From NCBI GenBank assembly GCA_026874595.1, contig CM049311.1, positions 16,147,676 through 16,211,675 of the forward strand: a DNA stretch of 64,000 nucleotides, in the 5' to 3' direction. Positions within the stretch are counted from its first letter, which is position 1. Every line of letters begins with the position of its first letter. The notes beneath the pieces were generated by a model that was not told the DNA's origin, did not search any database, and saw nothing but the letters and a program-made list of their open reading frames with translations. Made by a program: the position numbers and the translations under genes. Origin of the DNA: Sipunculus nudus. Lineage: Eukaryota > Annelida > Sipuncula > Golfingiida > Sipunculidae. Shown here piece after piece: positions 42,901-57,900 of this stretch.

Positions 42901-45900
42901 AACTCCAGCGACAACTGGTAAGCATAGTACAAGGCGAATTAGACCGATTGAAAGTGACAACACTTTTCTGTTTTGAAAAATAAACTATTTCTAAAACTGT
43001 TTCAAACAAAAAAACATTCCGTATTCGTTACTCTACTGGATTTAAAAAGGTATTCCCTTTTTCATGCAGGTATTATATTTGTAAAGAAATCACGTTACCG
43101 CATAAGGGTAGATCATGAATAGAATATTTTCTGTCTACCAATTTTTGCCTCCATGTACCTTATTTAGACTTGAAATAAGAATTGTTGATACTTGCATTTA
43201 GCAGACAAATGAAACATTACATTCTACTGATCCAACTGCTTATTAGCCATTAAAGGTGAACTGTAAGGCTTCTATGCATCTATTGTCTTGTTAAACGGAT
43301 TTAATGTTGTTTTCAGGGAACAAGTAGGAAAAACGAATTAGAGATACCATAACTTTAAGGGATTTACTTCAAATGTTTTCAATCAAACATTTTTGTATGT
43401 ATATTATTCTTCAGTGGCTCCAACGACTACTCCGGCCACCACCGTTGCTCCAACCACACCTGCAGCAACAACAGGTAAGCAGGATTCATGACTCATTTAG
43501 GTATTAACTAATTACACTTTGATCAATGCCAATTGCAGGTTCCTCCACTAAGAGAAAAAAAAAATAGAATCAGATAGAATCTCAGATAGTTTCGAAATCA
43601 ATTTAACCTTTGACGCTACCGGGAACAAAACGTCCCTTCTGTGTCATGCGAATGTTATATTAGATACAAATGATATAGGTAAACCCGAAAGAGCAAAAGT
43701 CGAGTGTTTACGTATTTTCAATATTTGATGCCTGTTTCTTTTCGGCGTTCTTTGTATGAATTTTGGACGTGAAATGTAGTTGATTCCGTTTAGCATCAAC
43801 CATGTGAAATTAGCGAATGAAGGAATTCGGTTCTATGACTACATATCGATACATAGATTTAGAACGGGTGACTTTGTATGCTGTTTACTTTTCGATCTTA
43901 CAATGTTTTTTCTTACAGTGCTGATAGATCCTGTATAATTGGAACAAAAATTTTTTTTCTCTCCACATCGTTTTACTTGTATCTTATCGAATTCCCCTTC
44001 TGATTTTACAACACGCATCACCTTTAAGCTCCTCTATGAAAGGTTTTCTTCTTTTCTTCGATCATATTTCATTTAGCTGAATTGTATATTATTTTAACAT
44101 GCGCCCAAAACAGTACCCTACTTCTGCGTTTGGGTTAAGCTTGGCAAGCTAGTATTGAGAAAGATGGACATGATCGTCCAGCGGAATCTCTTGGGTGCAG
44201 AAAGTGAAATAATGATGCATTTTATGCGCTCAGGTTTTCCTGATCATTAAAATCCCTTACAGTAAAAAAATGGAAATTTTAATCAAATGTAGTGGAAGAA
44301 TTGCTTGGATATACTAGTCCTGCTTTGGTTTCCCCTGAGACTATGCCAGTAAATTAATAATGGCTGACAACGATCGCGAGCACGAAAAGGGGTACCGAGG
44401 CACGTCAGGACCGAATATTCTATTATGGGGAAAAAGAAGTCAAAGGCAATTTAAAACATAAGATCTATAATTAATTAGTTCATTATTGTGTTTGGCCAAA
44501 GATAATTTTACGGATATTTTGCTTTAGTGATCCCGATGACAACACTAGCCACAAACGTGGCTCCAACACACAACTCCAGTAACATCCGGTAAGCAAGATA
44601 GTGTCGTATTAAGGTTTAATTGATTAATCTCTGATTACGACCCATGTTCTAGACAACTTGGTCTTCACCTTATTGAACACTTTTCAGCATGATTTTTTGT
44701 AATTAGTTTCAAACGGAAAGTAAAATCGGGTCCGTTCCCATACCGGAGTTTTAGCGGTCTGTCCTTTTTCATGCGAAGGTTGTGTTTGATGGTTAATCAG
44801 AAATCGATCGCATCGGTCTTTATAATAATTGCCAGCTGCCCTGTCCGGAGCTATATAACTGCTTTCTTTATTTAAAATGTGAATGGAATCTGTTTTGTTT
44901 TTGCAGGCTAGGAATACAGAAATATTTCTTATATAAATGAGATTATCGATACTCACAATGCGGAGTGCTTCTACTTGAAACTGGGATGGTCTCTTGTATC
45001 CTTTAGAAAGCAATGGGAATGAATGTAAATTTTAAATGTTGACAACACTTTTCTAATTTGAAAAAAAACTATTGTCTAAAACTGTTTCAAACAAAAAACA
45101 TTCCGTATTCGTTACCCCTCTTGATTTAAAAAGGTGTTCCCTCTTTCATGCAGGTATTATGTTTGTAAAGAAATCACGTTACCGCATAAGGGTAGATCAT
45201 GAATAGAATATTTTCTGTCTACCAATTTTTGCCTCCATGTACCTTATACAGACTTGAAATAAGAATTGTTGATACTTGCATTTAGCAGACAAATGAAACA
45301 TTACATTCTACTGATCGAACTGCTTATTAGCCATTGAGTGTGAACTGTAAGGCTTCTATGCTCTCTATTTTCTTGTTAAACGGATTTTAAAAAAAATTGA
45401 AATTTGAATAAAATGTAGTGGAAGTATTTCTCGGATATACTAGTCATGACGTGGTTTCCCCTACGAGTTTGCTAGTACATTATTAATGGCTGACAACGCT
45501 CACGAGCACGAAAAGGGTAACCGAGACTCGTCAGGACCGAATATTCTATTCTGCGGAAAGTGAAGTCAAATTCAATTTGAATTATGAGGTCTATCAGGAT
45601 ATCGACCGCAGGGGTTTTTTGAATAATTGCCTGCTGCCCTGTCCGGAGTTATATTTATATATGCTTTCTTTATTTGAAATAGGGATTGAAACTGTTTTGT
45701 TTTTGCAGGCTAGGAATAACGGAATAATTGTTATATGAATGAGATTAAAGATACTCTCAATTGCGGAGTGCTTCTACTTGAAACTGGGATGGTCTCTTGT
45801 ATTCTTTTGAAAGCACTGGGAATGAATGTTTATTATTTTACGAGTGATTATGGGGACATTTAGTTCGAAAAATTACTGAATATTATACGCAAGGCAAGGG

Positions 45901-48900
45901 ATAGATGACTGTCTCAGGTCTAAATTCCAATATGATGCTGTGGATTGTGTCCCTGAACTGATCATCTAAAAATAAAAGAAAGTTAAAAAAATATACATTC
46001 TACAACCGCCTTGCCCCGAAATCCATGCCCTTTTTCACGGTTGAAGTTAGGAAAAAATGTGAAGTTAGAAGGGTCATATCTATCAAATAAAAGACTCACT
46101 TTTTGCATGAAAGGGGATTACAAATTTATTATATTTCAGTGGCTCCGACGACAACTCCAGCTACCACCGTGGCTCCAACCACAACTCCAGCGACAACTGG
46201 TAAGCATAGTACAAGGCGAATTGGACCGATGGGACGTGACAACAATTTTCTATTTTGAATAAAAAAACTATTGTCTAAAATTGTTTCAAACAAAAAAACA
46301 TTCCGGATTCGTAACACCACTTTATTTAAAAAGGTGTTCCCTGTTTCATGCAGGGATTTTGTTTGTAAAGAAATCAAGTTACCGCATAAGGGTGGAACAC
46401 GAATGGAATATTTTCTGTCTACCAATTTTTGTCTCCATGTACCTTATTTAGACTTGAATTAGGAATTCTTGACACTTGCATTTAGCAGACAAATGGAGCA
46501 TTACATTCTACTGATCCAACTGCTTATTAGCCACTAAGTTTGAACTGTAAGGCTTCTATGCATCTATTGTCTTGTTAAACGGATTTAATGTTGTTTTCGG
46601 GGAACAAGTAGGAAAAACGAATTAGAGATACCATAACTTTAAGGGATTTACTTCAAATGTTTTCAATCAAACATTTTTGTATGTATATTATTCTTCAGTG
46701 GCTCCAACGACTACTCCGGCCACCACCGTTGCTCCAACCACACCTGCAGCAACAACAGGTAAGCAGGATTCATGACTCATTTAGGTATTAACTAATTACA
46801 CTTTGATCAATGCCAATTGCAGGTTCCTCCACTAAGAGAAAAAAAAATAGAATCAGATAGAATCTCAGATAGTTTCGAAATCAATTTAACCTTTGACGCT
46901 ACCTGGAACAAAACGTCCCTTCTGTGTCATGCGAATGTTATATTAGATACAAATGATATAGGTAAACCCGAAAGAGCAAAAGTCGAGTGTTTACGTATTT
47001 TCAATATTTGATGCCTGTTTCTTTTCGGCGTTCTTTGTATGAATTTTGGACGTGAAATGTAGTTGATTCCGTTTAGCATCAACCATGTGAAATTAGCGAA
47101 TGAAGGAATTCGGTTCTATGACTACATATCGATACATAGATTTAGAACGGGTGACTTTGTATGCTGTTTACTTTTCGATCTTACAATGTTTTTTCTTACA
47201 GTGCTGATAGATCCTGTATAATTGGAACAAAAATTTTTTTTCTCTCCACATCGTTTTACTTGTATCTTATCGAATTCCCCTTCTGATTTTACAACACGCA
47301 TCACCTTTAAGCTCCTCTATGAAAGGTTTTCTTCTTTTCTTCGATCATATTTCATTTAGCTGAATTGTATATTATTTTAACATGCGCCCAAAACAGTACC
47401 CTACTTCTGCGTTTGGGTTAAGCTTGGCAAGCTAGTATTGAGAAAGATGGACATGATCGTCCAGCGGAATCTCTTGGGTGCAGAAAGTGAAATAATGATG
47501 CATTTTATGCGCTCAGGTTTTCCTGATCATTAAAATCCCTTACAGTAAAAAAATGGAAATTTTAATCAAATGTAGTGGAAGAATTGCTTGGATATACTAG
47601 TCCTGCTTTGGTTTCCCCTGAGACTATGCCAGTAAATTAATAATGGCTGACAACGATCGCGAGCACGAAAAGGGGTACCGAGGCACGTCAGGACCGAATA
47701 TTCTATTATGGGGAAAAAGAAGTCAAAGGCAATTTAAAACATAAGGTCTATAATTAATTAGTTCATTATTGTGTTTGGCCAAAGATAATTTTACGGATAT
47801 TTTGCTTTAGTGATCCCGATGACAACACTAGCCACAAACGTGGCTCCAACACACAACTCCAGTAACATCCGGTAAGCAAGATAGTGTCGTATTAAGGTTT
47901 AATTGATTAATCTCTGATTACGACCCATGTTCTAGACAACTTGGTCTTCACCTTATTGAACACTTTTCAGCATGATTTTTTGTAATTAGTTTCAAACGGA
48001 AAGTAAAATCGGGTCCGTTCCCATACCGGAGTTTTAGCGGTCTGTCCTTTTTCATGCGAAGGTTGTGTTTGATGGTTAATCAGAAATCGATCGCATCGGT
48101 CTTTATAATAATTGCCAGCTGCCCTGTCCGGAGCTATATAACTGCTTTCTTTATTTAAAATGTGAATGGAATCTGTTTTGTTTTTGCAGGCTAGGAATAC
48201 AGAAATATTTCTTATATAAATGAGATTATCGATACTCACAATGCGGAGTGCTTCTACTTGAAACTGGGATGGTCTCTTGTATCCTTTAGAAAGCAATGGG
48301 AATGAATGTAAATTTTAAATGTTGACAACACTTTTCTAATTTGAAAAAAAACTATTGTCTAAAACTGTTTCAAACAAAAAACATTCCGTATTCGTTACCC
48401 CTCTTGATTTAAAAAGGTGTTCCCTCTTTCATGCAGGTATTATGTTTGTAAAGAAATCACGTTACCGCATAAGGGTAGATCATGAATAGAATATTTTCTG
48501 TCTACCAATTTTTGCCTCCATGTACCTTATACAGACTTGAAATAAGAATTGTTGATACTTGCATTTAGCAGACAAATGAAACATTACATTCTACTGATCG
48601 AACTGCTTATTAGCCATTGAGTGTGAACTGTAAGGCTTCTATGCTCTCTATTTTCTTGTTAAACGGATTTTAAAAAAAATTGAAATTTGAATAAAATGTA
48701 GTGGAAGTATTTCTCGGATATACTAGTCATGACGTGGTTTCCCCTACGAGTTTGCTAGTACATTATTAATGGCTGACAACGCTCACGAGCACGAAAAGGG
48801 TAACCGAGACTCGTCAGGACCGAATATTCTATTCTGCGGAAAGTGAAGTCAAATTCAATTTGAATTATGAGGTCTATCAGGATATCGACCGCAGGGGTTT

Positions 48901-51900
48901 TTTGAATAATTGCCTGCTGCCCTGTCCGGAGTTATATTTATATATGCTTTCTTTATTTGAAATAGGGATTGAAACTGTTTTGTTTTTGCAGGCTAGGAAT
49001 AACGGAATAATTGTTATATGAATGAGATTAAAGATACTCTCAATTGCGGAGTGCTTCTACTTGAAACTGGGATGGTCTCTTGTATTCTTTTGAAAGCACT
49101 GGGAATGAATGTTTATTATTTTACGAGTGATTATGGGGACATTTAGTTCGAAAAATTACTGAATATTATACGCAAGGCAAGGGATAGATGACTGTCTCAG
49201 GTCTAAATTCCAATATGATGCTGTGGATTGTGTCCCTGAACTGATCATCTAAAAATAAAAGAAAGTTAAAAAAATATACATTCTACAACCGCCTTGCCCC
49301 GAAATCCATGCCCTTTTTCACGGTTGAAGTTAGGAAAAAATGTGAAGTTAGAAGGGTCATATCTATCAAATAAAAGACTCACTTTTTGCATGAAAGGGGA
49401 TTACAAATTTATTATATTTCAGTGGCTCCGACGACAACTCCAGCTACCACCGTGGCTCCAACCACAACTCCAGCGACAACTGGTAAGCATAGTACAAGGC
49501 GAATTGGACCGATGGGACGTGACAACAATTTTCTATTTTGAATAAAAAAACTATTGTCTAAAATTGTTTCAAACAAAAAAACATTCCGGATTCGTAACAC
49601 CACTTTATTTAAAAAGGTGTTCCCTGTTTCATGCAGGGATTTTGTTTGTAAAGAAATCAAGTTACCGCATAAGGGTGGAACACGAATGGAATATTTTCTG
49701 TCTACCAATTTTTGTCTCCATGTACCTTATTTAGACTTGAATTAGGAATTCTTGACACTTGCATTTAGCAGACAAATGGAGCATTACATTCTACTGATCC
49801 AACTGCTTATTAGCCATTAAGTTTGAACTGTAAGGCTTCTATGCATCTATTGTCTTGTTAAACGGATTTAATGTTGTTTTCGGGGAACAAGTAGGAAAAA
49901 CGAATTAGAGATACCATAACTTTAAGGGATTTACTTCAAATGTTTTCAATCAAACATTTTTGTATGTATATTATTCTTCAGTGGCTCCAACGACTACTCC
50001 GGCCACCACCGTTGCTCCAACCACACCTGCAGCAACAACAGGTAAGCAGGATTCATGACTCATTTAGGTATTAACTAATTACACTTTGATCAATGCCAAT
50101 TGCAGGTTCCTCCACTAAGAGAAAAAAAAAAATAGAATCAGATAGAATCTCAGATAGTTTCGAAATCAATTTAACCTTTGACGCTACCGGGAACAAAACG
50201 TCCCTTCTGTGTCATGCGAATGTTATATTAGATACAAATGATATAGGTAAACCCGAAAGAGCAAAAGTCGAGTGTTTACGTATTTTCAATATTTGATGCC
50301 TGTTTCTTTTCGGCGTTCTTTGTATGAATTTTGGACGTGAAATGTAGTTGATTCCGTTTAGCATCAACCATGTGAAATTAGCGAATGAAGGAATTCGGTT
50401 CTATGACTACATATCGATACATAGATTTAGAACGGGTGACTTTGTATGCTGTTTACTTTTCGATCTTACAATGTTTTTTCTTACAGTGCTGATAGATCCT
50501 GTATAATTGGAACAAAAATTTTTTTTCTCTCCACATCGTTTTACTTGTATCTTATCGAATTCCCCTTCTGATTTTACAACACGCATCACCTTTAAGCTCC
50601 TCTATGAAAGGTTTTCTTCTTTTCTTCGATCATATTTCATTTAGCTGAATTGTATATTATTTTAACATGCGCCCAAAACAGTACCCTACTTCTGCGTTTG
50701 GGTTAAGCTTGGCAAGCTAGTATTGAGAAAGATGGACATGATCGTCCAGCGGAATCTCTTGGGTGCAGAAAGTGAAATAATGATGCATTTTATGCGCTCA
50801 GGTTTTCCTGATCATTAAAATCCCTTACAGTAAAAAAATGGAAATTTTAATCAAATGTAGTGGAAGAATTGCTTGGATATACTAGTCCTGCTTTGGTTTC
50901 CCCTGAGACTATGCCAGTAAATTAATAATGGCTGACAACGATCGCGAGCACGAAAAGGGGTACCGAGGCACGTCAGGACCGAATATTCTATTATGGGGAA
51001 AAAGAAGTCAAAGGCAATTTAAAACATAAGGTCTATAATTAATTAGTTCATTATTGTGTTTGGCCAAAGATAATTTTACGGATATTTTGCTTTAGTGATC
51101 CCGATGACAACACTAGCCACAAACGTGGCTCCAACACACAACTCCAGTAACATCCGGTAAGCAAGATAGTGTCGTATTAAGGTTTAATTGATTAATCTCT
51201 GATTACGACCCATGTTCTAGACAACTTGGTCTTCACCTTATTGAACACTTTTCAGCATGATTTTTTGTAATTAGTTTCAAACGGAAAGTAAAATCGGGTC
51301 CGTTCCCATACCGGAGTTTTAGCGGTCTGTCCTTTTTCATGCGAAGGTTGTGTTTGATGGTTAATCAGAAATCGATCGCATCGGTCTTTATAATAATTGC
51401 CAGCTGCCCTGTCCGGAGCTATATAACTGCTTTCTTTATTTAAAATGTGAATGGAATCTGTTTTGTTTTTGCAGGCTAGGAATACAGAAATATTTCTTAT
51501 ATAAATGAGATTATCGATACTCACAATGCGGAGTGCTTCTACTTGAAACTGGGATGGTCTCTTGTATCCTTTAGAAAGCAATGGGAATGAATGTAAATTT
51601 TAAATGTTGACAACACTTTTCTAATTTGAAAAAAAACTATTGTCTAAAACTGTTTCAAACAAAAAACATTCCGTATTCGTTACCCCTCTTGATTTAAAAA
51701 GGTGTTCCCTCTTTCATGCAGGTATTATGTTTGTAAAGAAATCACGTTACCGCATAAGGGTAGATCATGAATAGAATATTTTCTGTCTACCAATTTTTGC
51801 CTCCATGTACCTTATACAGACTTGAAATAAGAATTGTTGATACTTGCATTTAGCAGACAAATGAAACATTACATTCTACTGATCGAACTGCTTATTAGCC

Positions 51901-54900
51901 ATTGAGTGTGAACTGTAAGGCTTCTATGCTCTCTATTTTCTTGTTAAACGGATTTTAAAAAAAAATGAAATTTGAATAAAATGTAGTGGAAGTATTTCTC
52001 GGATATACTAGTCATGACGTGGTTTCCCCTACGAGTTTGCTAGTACATTATTAATGGCTGACAACGCTCACGAGCACGAAAAGGGTAACCGAGACTCGTC
52101 AGGACCGAATATTCTATTCTGCGGAAAGTGAAGTCAAATTCAATTTGAATTATGAGGTCTATCAGGATATCGACCGCAGGGGTTTTTTGAATAATTGCCT
52201 GCTGCCCTGTCCGGAGTTATATTTATATATGCTTTCTTTATTTGAAATAGGGATTGAAACTGTTTTGTTTTTGCAGGCTAGGAATAACGGAATAATTGTT
52301 ATATGAATGAGATTAAAGATACTCTCAATTGCGGAGTGCTTCTACTTGAAACTGGGATGTTCTCTTGTATTCTTTTGAAAGCACTGGGAATGAATGTTTA
52401 TTATTTTACGAGTGATTATGGGGACATTTAGTTCGAAAAATTACTGAATATTATACGCAAGGCAAGGGATAGATGACTGTCTCAGGTCTAAATTCCAATA
52501 TGATGCTGTGGATTGTGTCCCTGAACTGATCATCTAAAAATAAAAGAAAGTTAAAAAAATATACATTCTACAACCGCCTTGCCCCGAAATCCATGCCCTT
52601 TTTCACGGTTGAAGTTAGGAAAAAATGTGAAGTTAGAAGGGTCATATCTATCAAATAAAAGACTCACTTTTTGCATGAAAGGGGATTACAAATTTATTAT
52701 ATTTCAGTGGCTCCGACGACAACTCCAGCTACCACCGTGGCTCCAACCACAACTCCAGCGACAACTGGTAAGCATAGTACAAGGCGAATTGGACCGATGG
52801 GACGTGACAACAATTTTCTATTTTGAATAAAAAAACTATTGTCTAAAATTGTTTCAAACAAAAAAACATTCCGGATTCGTAACACCACTTTATTTAAAAA
52901 GGTGTTCCCTGTTTCATGCAGGGATTTTGTTTGTAAAGAAATCAAGTTACCGCATAAGGGTGGAACACGAATGGAATATTTTCTGTCTACCAATTTTTGT
53001 CTCCATGTACCTTATTTAGACTTGAATTAGGAATTCTTGACACTTGCATTTAGCAGACAAATGGAGCATTATATTCTACTGATCCAACTGCTTATTAGCC
53101 ATTAAGTTTGAACTGTAAGGCTTCTATGCATCTATTGTCTTGTTAAACGGATTTAATGTTGTTTTCGGGGAACAAGTAGGAAAAACGAATTAGAGATACC
53201 ATAACTTTAAGGGATTTACTTCAAATGTTTTCAATCAAACATTTTTTATGTATATTATTCTTCAGTGGCCCCAACGACTACTCCGGCCACCACCGTTGCT
53301 CCAACCGCACCTGCAGCAACAACAGGTAAGCAGGATTCATGACTCATTTAGGTATTAACTAATTACACTTTGATCAATGCCAATTGCAGGTTCCTCCACT
53401 AAGAGAAAAAAAATAGAATCAGATAGAATCTCAGATAGTTTCGAAATCTATCTAACCTTTGACGCTACCTGGAACAAAACGTCCCTTCTGTGTCATGCGA
53501 ATGTTATATTAGATACAAATGATATAGGTAAACCCGAAAGAGCAAAGGTCGAGTGTTTACGTGTTTTCAATATTTGATGCTTGTTTCTTTTCGGAGTTCT
53601 TTGTATGAATTTTGGACGTGAAATGTAGTTGATTCCGTTTAGCATCAACCATGTGAAATTAGCGAATGAAGGAATTCGGTTCTATGACTACATATCGATA
53701 CATAGATTTAGAACGGGTGACTTTGTATGCTGTTTACTTTTCGATCTTACAATGTTTTTTCTTACAGTGCTGATAGATACTGTATAATTGGAACAACAAG
53801 TTTTTTTCTCTCCACATCGTTTTACTTGTATCAAATCTGAATTCCCCTTCTGAATTTACAACACGCATCACCGTTAAGCTCCTCTATGAAAGGTTTTCTT
53901 CTTTTCTTCGATCATATTTCATTTAGCTGAATTGTATATTATTTTAACATGCGCCCAAAACAGTACCCTACTTCTGTGTTTGGGTTGAGCTTGGCTAGCT
54001 AGTATTGAGAAAGTTGACATGATCGTCCAGCGGAATCTCTTGGGTGCAGAAAGTGAAATAATGATGCATTTTATGCGCTCAGGTTTTCCTGATCATTAAA
54101 ATCCCTTACAGTAAAAAAATGGAAATTTTAATCAAATGTAGTGGAAGAATTGCTTGGATATACTGGTCCTGGCTTGGTTTCCCCTGACACTATGCCAGTA
54201 AATTAATAATGGCTGACAACGATTGCGAGCACGAAAAGGGGTATCGAGGCTCGTCAAGACCGAATATTCTATTCTGGGGAAAAAGAAGTCAAAGGCAATT
54301 AAAACATAAGGTCTATAATTAATTAGTTCATTATTGTTTTTGGCCAAAGATAATTTTACGGATATTTTGCTTTAGTGATCCCGAGGACAACACTAGCCAC
54401 AAACGTGGCTCCAACACACAACTCCAGTAACATCCGGCAAGCAAGATAGTGTCGTATTAAGGTTTAATTGATTAATCTCTGATTACGACCCATGTTCTAG
54501 ACAACTTGGTCTTCACCTTATTGAACACTTTTCAGCATGATTTTTTGTAATTAGTTTCAAACGGAAAGTAAAATCGGGTCCGTTCCCATACCGGAGTTTT
54601 AGCGGTCTGTACTTTTTCATGCGAAGGTTGTGTTTGATGGTTAATCAGAAATCGATCGCATCGGTCTTTATAATAATTGCCAGCTGCCCTGTCCGGAGCT
54701 ATATAACTGCTTTCTTTATTTAAAATGTGAATGGAATCTGTTTTGTTTTTGCAGGCTAGGAATACAGAAATATTTCTTATATAAATGAGATTATCGATAC
54801 TCACAATGCGGAGTGCTTCTACTTGAAACTGGGATGGTCTCTTGTATCCTTTAGAAAGCAATGGGAATGAATGTAAATTTTAAATGTTGACAACACTTTT

Positions 54901-57900
54901 CTAATTTGAAAAAAAACTATTGTCTAAAACTGTTTCAAACAAAAAACATTCCGTATTCGTTACCCCTCTTGATTTAAAAAGGTGTTCCCTCTTTCATGCA
55001 GGTATTATGTTTGTAAAGAAATCACGTTACCGCATAAGGGTAGATCATGAATAGAATATTTTCTGTCTACCAATTTTTGCCTCCATGTACCTTATACGGA
55101 CTTGAAATAAGAATTGTTGATACTTGCATTTAGCAGACAAGTGAAACATTACATTCTACTGATCGAACTGCTTATTAGCCATTAAGTGTGAACTGTAAGG
55201 CTTCTATGCTCTCTATTTTCTTGTTAAACGGATTTTAAAAAAAATTGAAATTTGAATAAAATGTAGTGGAAGTATTTCTCGGATATACTAGTCATGACGT
55301 GGTTTCCCCTACGAGTTTGCTAGTACATTATTAATGGCTGACAACGCTCACGAGCACGAAAAGGGTAACCGAGACTCGTCAGCACCGAATATTCTATTCT
55401 GCGGAAAGTGAAGTCAAATTCAATTTGAATTATGAGGTCTATCAGGATATCGACCGCAGGGGTTTTTTGAATAATTGCCTGCTGCCCTGTCCGGAGTTAT
55501 ATTTATATATGCTTTCTTTATTTGAAATAGGGATTGAAACTGTTTTGTTTTTGCAGGCTAGGAATAACGGAATAATTGTTATATGAATGAGATTAAAGAT
55601 ACTCTCAATTGCGGAGTGCTTCTACTTGAAACTGGGATGTTCTCTTGTATTCTTTTGAAAGCACTGGGAATGAATGTTTATTATTTTACGAGTGATTATG
55701 GGGACATTTAGTTCGAAAAATTACTGAATATTATACGCAAGGCAAGGGATAGATGACTGTCTCAGGTCTAAATTCCAATATGATGCTGTGGATTGTGTCC
55801 CTGAACTGATCATCTAAAAATAAAAGAAAGTTAAAAAAATATACATTCTACAACCGCCTTGCCCCGAAATCCATGCCCTTTTTCACGGTTGAAGTTAGGA
55901 AAAAATGTGAAGTTAGAAGGGTCATATCTATCAAATAAAAGACTCACTTTTTGCATGAAAGGGGATTACAAATTTATTATATTTCAGTGGCTCCGACGAC
56001 AACTCCAGCTACCACCGTGGCTCCAACCACAACTCCAGCGACAACTGGTAAGCATAGTACAAGGCGAATTGGACCGATGGGACGTGACAACAATTTTCTA
56101 TTTTGAATAAAAAAACTATTGTCTAAAATTGTTTCAAACAAAAAAACATTCCGGATTCGTAACACCACTTTATTTAAAAAGGTGTTCCCTGTTTCATGCA
56201 GGGATTTTGTTTGTAAAGAAATCAAGTTACCGCATAAGGGTGGAACACGAATGGAATATTTTCTGTCTACCAATTTTTGTCTCCATGTACCTTATTTAGA
56301 CTTGAATTAGGAATTCTTGACACTTGCATTTAGCAGACAAATGGAGCATTACATTCTACTGATCCAACTGCTTATTAGCCATTAAGTTTGAACTGTAAGG
56401 CTTCTATGCATCTATTGTCTTGTTAAACGGATTTAATGTTGTTTTCGGGGAACAAGTAGGAAAAACGAATTAGAGATACCATAACTTTAAGGGATTTACT
56501 TCAAATGTTTTCAATCAAACATTTTTGTATGTATATTATTCTTCAGTGGCCCCAACGACTACTCCGGCCACCACCGTTGCTCCAACCACACCTGCAGCAA
56601 CAACAGGTAAGCAGGATTCATGACTCATTTAGGTATTAACTAATTACACTTTGATCAATGCCAATTGCAGGTTCCTCCACTAAGAGAAAAAAAATAGAAT
56701 CAGATACAATCTCAGATAGTTTCGAAATCTATCTAACCTTTGACGCTACCTGGAACAAAACGTCCCTTCTGTGTCATGCGAATGTTATATTAGATACAAA
56801 TGATATAGGTAAACCCGAAAGAGCAAAGGTCGAGTGTTTACGTGTTTTCAATATTTGATGCTTGTTTCTTTTCGGAGTTCTTTGTATGAATTTTGGACGT
56901 GAAATGTAGTTGATTCCGTTTAGCATCAACCATGTGAAATTAGCGAATGAAGGAATTCGGTTCTATGACTACATATCGATACATAGATTTAGAACGGGTG
57001 ACTTTGTATGCTGTTTACTTTTCGATCTTACAATGTTTTTTCTTACAGTGCTGATAGATCCTGTATAATTGGAACAAAAATTTTTTTTCTCTCCACATCG
57101 TTTTACTTGTATCAAATCTGAATTCCCCTTCTGAATTTACAACACGCATCACCGTTAAGCTCCTCAATGAAAGGTTTTCTTCTTTTCTTCGATCATATTT
57201 CATTTAGCTGAATTGTATATTATTTTAACATGCGCCCAAAACAGTACCCTACTTCTGTGTTTGGGTTAAGCTTGGCTAGCTAGTATTGAGAAAGTTGACA
57301 TGATCGTCCAGCGGAATCTCTTGGGTGCAGAAAGTGAAATAATGATGCATTTTATGCGCTCAGGTATTCCTGATCATTAAAATCCCTTACAGTAAAAAAA
57401 TGGAAATTTTAATCAAATGTAGTGGAAGAATTGCTTGGATATACTGGTCCTGCCTTGGTTTCCCCTGACACTATGCCAGTAAATTAATAATGGCTGACAA
57501 CGATTGCGAGCACGAAAAGGGGTATCGAGGCTCGTCAAGACCGAATATTCTATTCTGCGGAAAAAGAAGTCAAAGGCAATTAAAACATAAGGTCTATAAT
57601 TAATTAGTTCATTATTGTTTTTGGCCAAAGATAATTTTACGGATATTTTGCTTTAGTGATCCCGAGGACAACACTAGCCACAAACGTGGCTCCAACACAC
57701 AACTCCAGTAACATCCGGCAAGCAAGATAGTGTCGTATTAAGGTTTAATTTATTAATCTCTGATTACAACCCATGTTCTAGACAACTTGGTCTTCACCTT
57801 ATTGAACACTTTTCGGCATGTTTTTTGTAATTAGTTTCAAACGGAAAGTAAAATCAGGTCCGTTCCCATACCGGAGTTTTAGCGGTCTGTCCTTTTTCAT

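Larger units (their letters stand above)
37683..42917. repeat. irregular block, copy 2 of the large duplication
   Basis: Modules A15 (right part), A16, A17 and exon A18, matching 7,011-12,245. After it the offset to the first copy grows from 30,672 to 33,956 because of one extra unit. Confidence 0.78.
42858..46139 (+). repeat. unit A18 (3,282 bp), extra relative to the first copy
   Basis: Scar at 45,034. Starts as A7, but N18 has ten A and GNKTS while the match to N7 (nine A, WNKTS) comes one unit later at N19. Private G-to-A at 44,463. Confidence 0.75.
46140..49422 (+). repeat. unit A19 (3,283 bp)
   Basis: Scar at 48,317. From exon N on it matches unit A7 at +33,956. Private T-to-C at 46,534. 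Confidence 0.78.
49423..52707 (+). repeat. unit A20 (3,285 bp), copy of A8
   Basis: Scar at 51,602. Start of the second complete 15.57-kb block, offset 33,956 from the first. Confidence 0.8.
52708..55987 (+). repeat. unit A21 (3,280 bp), copy of A9
   Basis: Scar at 54,882; carries the A9/A14 private markers. Confidence 0.8.
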
